Notes under the pieces: generated by a model | Seen by the model: the letters and a program-made list of their open reading frames with translations, nothing else | Databases searched by the model: none | Told to the model about the DNA's origin: nothing | In this document: positions 12,183 through 14,827 of the stretch, piece by piece | How the letters are laid out: each line of letters starts with the position of its first letter | How positions within the stretch are numbered: position 1 is the first letter of the stretch | Position numbers and translations under genes: made by a program | Source of the DNA: Methanosarcinaceae archaeon | GTDB lineage: Archaea; Halobacteriota; Methanosarcinia; Methanosarcinales; Methanosarcinaceae | Assembly: GCA_030594665.1 (NCBI GenBank) | Contig: JAUVET010000007.1 | Coordinates: forward strand, 1 to 14,827 | Direction of reading: 5' to 3' | Length of the DNA: 14,827 bases

Positions 12183-14827
12183 ATGACGAATAGGATATTA
12201 TCAATATTTGCAAGTTTCTTGATCTTGCTGTCAATTACGATTGTGCCAGCTGTCGCCGCGCCTTCCGGTAATGAGAACGTAGCTGTTATCATAGAATCTA
12301 AAGATAAATCTGATGCAGCACTGACACAACAGAATATCAATATTTTCCAAATATTTGAGAATGATTTTATTACAACTTCCGGTGATGAATATGTTCCGGG
12401 AGAGTTTATCGTCAAATTCAAACCGGATATCGGAAAAAATGTGATAGCCGAGATCAACTCAAAACAGGGAGCATCTATAAAACGTGCTGGTCAACATTTT
12501 GTTAAGTTGAATGTTCCACAAGGAAAGACAGTATCCCAGATGGTCGAAAGTTATAGCAAAAATCCCAATGTAGAGTATGCTGAAGCAAACTACATCGTCC
12601 ATACTCATATGGTCCCAGATGATCAACACTATCACTATCAGTGGCATTTGGATATACCTACATCGAAAGAAATTTCTGGATGGCATGGAGAAAACGGCGG
12701 TGGAATTAACATAGAACCGGCATGGGACATGGCAACAGGAACCGGTGTTGTAGTGGCGGTGATAGATACAGGTGTGGCTTATGAGAAATATAGACGATAT
12801 GCACAGGCACCGGACTTAGCCAATACTAACTTTGTACCCGGGTACGACTTTGTTAACAATGATAACCATCCAAATGATGATGCTGGTCATGGTACGCATG
12901 TTACCGGCATCATTGCCCAAAGCACAAATAATGGGATTGGAGTTGCCGGAGTTGCTTTTGATTGCTCCATTATGCCGATAAAAGTGCTGGATAGCAAAGG
13001 TTACGGTACTCATAGTTGGATTGCAGAAGGTATTCACTATGCTGCGGATAATGGTGCGCAGGTCATCAGTATGAGTCTTGGCGGCACAGACAATTCAACA
13101 ACTCTGGAGAACGCGCTTGCCTATGCCCATGGGAAAAATGTCACCATAGTCTGCTCTGCCGGTAATGACGGTGCAGGTGCACCACCCAGTTATCCTGCTG
13201 CCTATGATGCATACTGCATTGCAGTTGGTGCCACCGGATACAATGAAACCGTGAGTTATTATTCAACCACCGGTAATTATGTGGACATCGCAGCCCCGGG
13301 TGGCGATATGAACGTGGATCAGAACGTGGATGGTTATGTTGACGGTGTTCTTCAGCAGACCCATAATGGGGTTGACTACACAAAATTCGGGTATTATTTC
13401 TATCAGGGCACCTCTATGGCAGCTCCCCATGTATCCGGAGTGGCTGCCCTGTTGATATCAAATGGTATCACTGGCCCCGATAATGTGAGGGATGCCATGG
13501 AATCTACGGCTGAAGACAAAGGTGATTCAGGGCTAGATCCCGAATATGGATGGGGAATCGTGGATGCTTATGCAGCTTTACAATGGTCAGCGACGCCCAA
13601 TAGTCCTCCTGAAGCATATGATCAGTCAGTAACCACTAATGAAGATACATTTGTCTCCATTACCCTGAATGCGACTGATTCCGATGGCGATTCACTGGTA
13701 TATTCCATTATTTCTGCGCCGTCACATGGGACATTAACCGGCGCAGCACCGGATGTTATTTACACACCAGATGTGGATTACAACGGCGCAGACAGCTTTA
13801 CCTTCAGGGCAAATGATGGTATGGTTGATAGTAACACAGCTACGGTTTCAATAACTGTCAGTGCAATAAACGATGCTCCTACTGCCTCTGATCAGAGTGT
13901 TACAACACCTGAAAATACTTCAGTTAACATTACATTAGCAGCAACTGACGTTGATGGCGATGTACTGACGTACTCTATAGTTGATGCTCCATCTAATGGA
14001 ACTGTCACTCTCTCAGGTAACAACGCTACTTACACACCTTCTGAAAACTATAATGGTGTTGACAGCTTTACCTTCAAGGCAAATGATGGTACGGTTGATA
14101 GTAACACAGCTATGGTTTCAATAACTGTTAGTGCAGCAAACGATGCTCCTACTGCCTCTGATCAGAGTTTAACAACACCTGAAGATACTTCAGTTAACGT
14201 CACATTAACAGCAACTGACGTTGATGGCGATTCACTGACGTACTCTATAGTTGATGCTCCATCTAATGGAACTGTCACTCTCTCGAGTAACAAAGCTACT
14301 TACACACCAAATGCAAACTATAATGGTGCTGACAGCTTTACCTTCAAGGCAAATGATGGCACGGTTGATAGTAACACAGCTACGGTTTCAATAACTGTCA
14401 GTGCAGTAAACGATGCTCCTACTGCCTCTGATCTGAGTGTTACAACACCTGAAAATACTTCAGTTAACATCACATTAGCAGCAATTGACGTTGATGGCGA
14501 TTCACTGACGTACTCTATTGTTGATGCTCCATTTAATGGAACTGTCACTCTCTCAGGTAACAAAGCTACTTACACACCTTTTGAAAACTATAATGGTGTT
14601 GACAGCTTTACCTTCAGGGCAAATGATAGTACAATTGATAGTAACACAGCTACGGTGTCTATCACAGTGACAGAAGCGGTCGCACCAGCAAACACCATGC
14701 ATATTGCCAGCATTGATGTGTCAACAACAATAATACGATTGAGAGGCTGGTATACCTATGCTACAACAAAAATAATGATCGTTGATGCCGCTGGTATTCC
14801 AGTGGAAGGTGCAAAAGTGTCTGGTCA
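12183..14827 (+). CDS. Secreted subtilisin-family (S8) protease with cadherin-like repeats, partial
   Basis: The frame is open from ATG 12183 to the right edge (881 residues). Residues 1-27 are a signal peptide (MTNRILSIFASFLILLSI...VAA). About 70-150 is an inhibitor-like propeptide (YVPGEFIVKFKP...NPNVEYAEANYIV). The catalytic domain has D195 in VAVIDTGV, H236 in GHGTHVTG, oxyanion N328 in SAGNDG and S411 in GTSMAAPHVSG, so it is complete. Residues 473-832 are four 90-residue cadherin/Big-like domains with DxDGD calcium-type motifs and YNGxDSFTFxANDG. After them TMHIASIDVS...GWYTYATTKIMIVDAAG starts another surface-type domain, cut by the window. It should act outside the cell as a processing or degrading protease, possibly anchored further on. 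GAGGTGG precedes the start. Confidence 0.95.
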   Translation, partial: MTNRILSIFASFLILLSITIVPAVAAPSGNENVAVIIESKDKSDAALTQQNINIFQIFENDFITTSGDEYVPGEFIVKFKPDIGKNVIAEINSKQGASIKRAGQHFVKLNVPQGKTVSQMVESYSKNPNVEYAEANYIVHTHMVPDDQHYHYQWHLDIPTSKEISGWHGENGGGINIEPAWDMATGTGVVVAVIDTGVAYEKYRRYAQAPDLANTNFVPGYDFVNNDNHPNDDAGHGTHVTGIIAQSTNNGIGVAGVAFDCSIMPIKVLDSKGYGTHSWIAEGIHYAADNGAQVISMSLGGTDNSTTLENALAYAHGKNVTIVCSAGNDGAGAPPSYPAAYDAYCIAVGATGYNETVSYYSTTGNYVDIAAPGGDMNVDQNVDGYVDGVLQQTHNGVDYTKFGYYFYQGTSMAAPHVSGVAALLISNGITGPDNVRDAMESTAEDKGDSGLDPEYGWGIVDAYAALQWSATPNSPPEAYDQSVTTNEDTFVSITLNATDSDGDSLVYSIISAPSHGTLTGAAPDVIYTPDVDYNGADSFTFRANDGMVDSNTATVSITVSAINDAPTASDQSVTTPENTSVNITLAATDVDGDVLTYSIVDAPSNGTVTLSGNNATYTPSENYNGVDSFTFKANDGTVDSNTAMVSITVSAANDAPTASDQSLTTPEDTSVNVTLTATDVDGDSLTYSIVDAPSNGTVTLSSNKATYTPNANYNGADSFTFKANDGTVDSNTATVSITVSAVNDAPTASDLSVTTPENTSVNITLAAIDVDGDSLTYSIVDAPFNGTVTLSGNKATYTPFENYNGVDSFTFRANDSTIDSNTATVSITVTEAVAPANTMHIASIDVSTTIIRLRGWYTYATTKIMIVDAAGIPVEGAKVSG
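13599..14678 (+). repeat. Four tandem 270-bp coding repeats in the protease
   Basis: Units at 13599-13868, 13869-14138, 14139-14408 and 14409-14678 are exactly 270 bases each. Unit 1 is diverged; units 2, 3 and 4 are close copies. By hand, units 2 and 3 differ at about 20 of 270 bases. Each starts at the NDAPTASDQS linker (NSPPEAYDQS in unit 1) and ends at SITVSA. The DNA similarity points to recent duplication and to likely length variation between strains. Confidence 0.9.

Overview
The window reads as archaeal, most likely a methanogen- or ANME-type member of the Methanosarcinales. Supporting signs are a methanogenesis marker 2-type AIR-synthase-like protein, a short archaeal-type NifB without a NifX domain, preQ0/archaeosine genes accompanied by DUF366, TATA-box-like promoters, TTG starts behind strong Shine-Dalgarno (SD) sites, and many small toxin-antitoxin-like genes. 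The genus is inference only.

Layout. 1-482 (-) is the N-terminus of a type I restriction R subunit, running off the left edge. 699-3800 (+) is a preQ0 biosynthesis cluster, queC / DUF366 / queE / queD. The last three genes are translationally coupled (TGATG and TAATG overlaps). queC is separated from them by an inserted GxxExxY (PD-(D/E)XK-like) gene packed between GCAGAG-type hairpin repeats. 3873-3975 is a related hairpin element. 4124-6168 (+) carries nifB and the methanogenesis marker 2 gene, both with TTG starts.

From about 6.2 to 12 kb the window is a gene graveyard. It holds an orphan antitoxin-like ORF, a VapB with a frameshifted VapC, a DUF2283-like pseudogene with an in-frame stop, an internal piece of a family 2 glycosyltransferase, and a two-gene module of small conserved proteins whose first gene is frameshifted. 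It also holds a DUF2283 gene cut short by a repeat, and up to four decayed copies of the C-terminal end of a polysaccharide flippase. Several dispersed repeats lie among these. The clearest mobile element is a 278-bp MITE at 8294-8571 with terminal inverted repeats and an 8-bp target duplication. Its empty site is preserved in a second copy of the same block at 6839-6862.

12183 to the right edge (+) is a secreted subtilisin-family (S8) protease with signal peptide, propeptide, complete catalytic site and four 270-nt (90-residue) cadherin-like repeats. It runs off the window.

Working together: QueD, QueE and QueC make preQ0, the precursor of archaeosine in tRNA, and DUF366 travels with them without an established role. 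NifB makes the FeMo-cofactor precursor cluster, but no nitrogenase structural gene is in view. The most unusual feature is the GxxExxY gene with its repeats: they supply its ribosome binding site and overlap its stop codon, as expected if gene and repeats moved as one unit into the que cluster.
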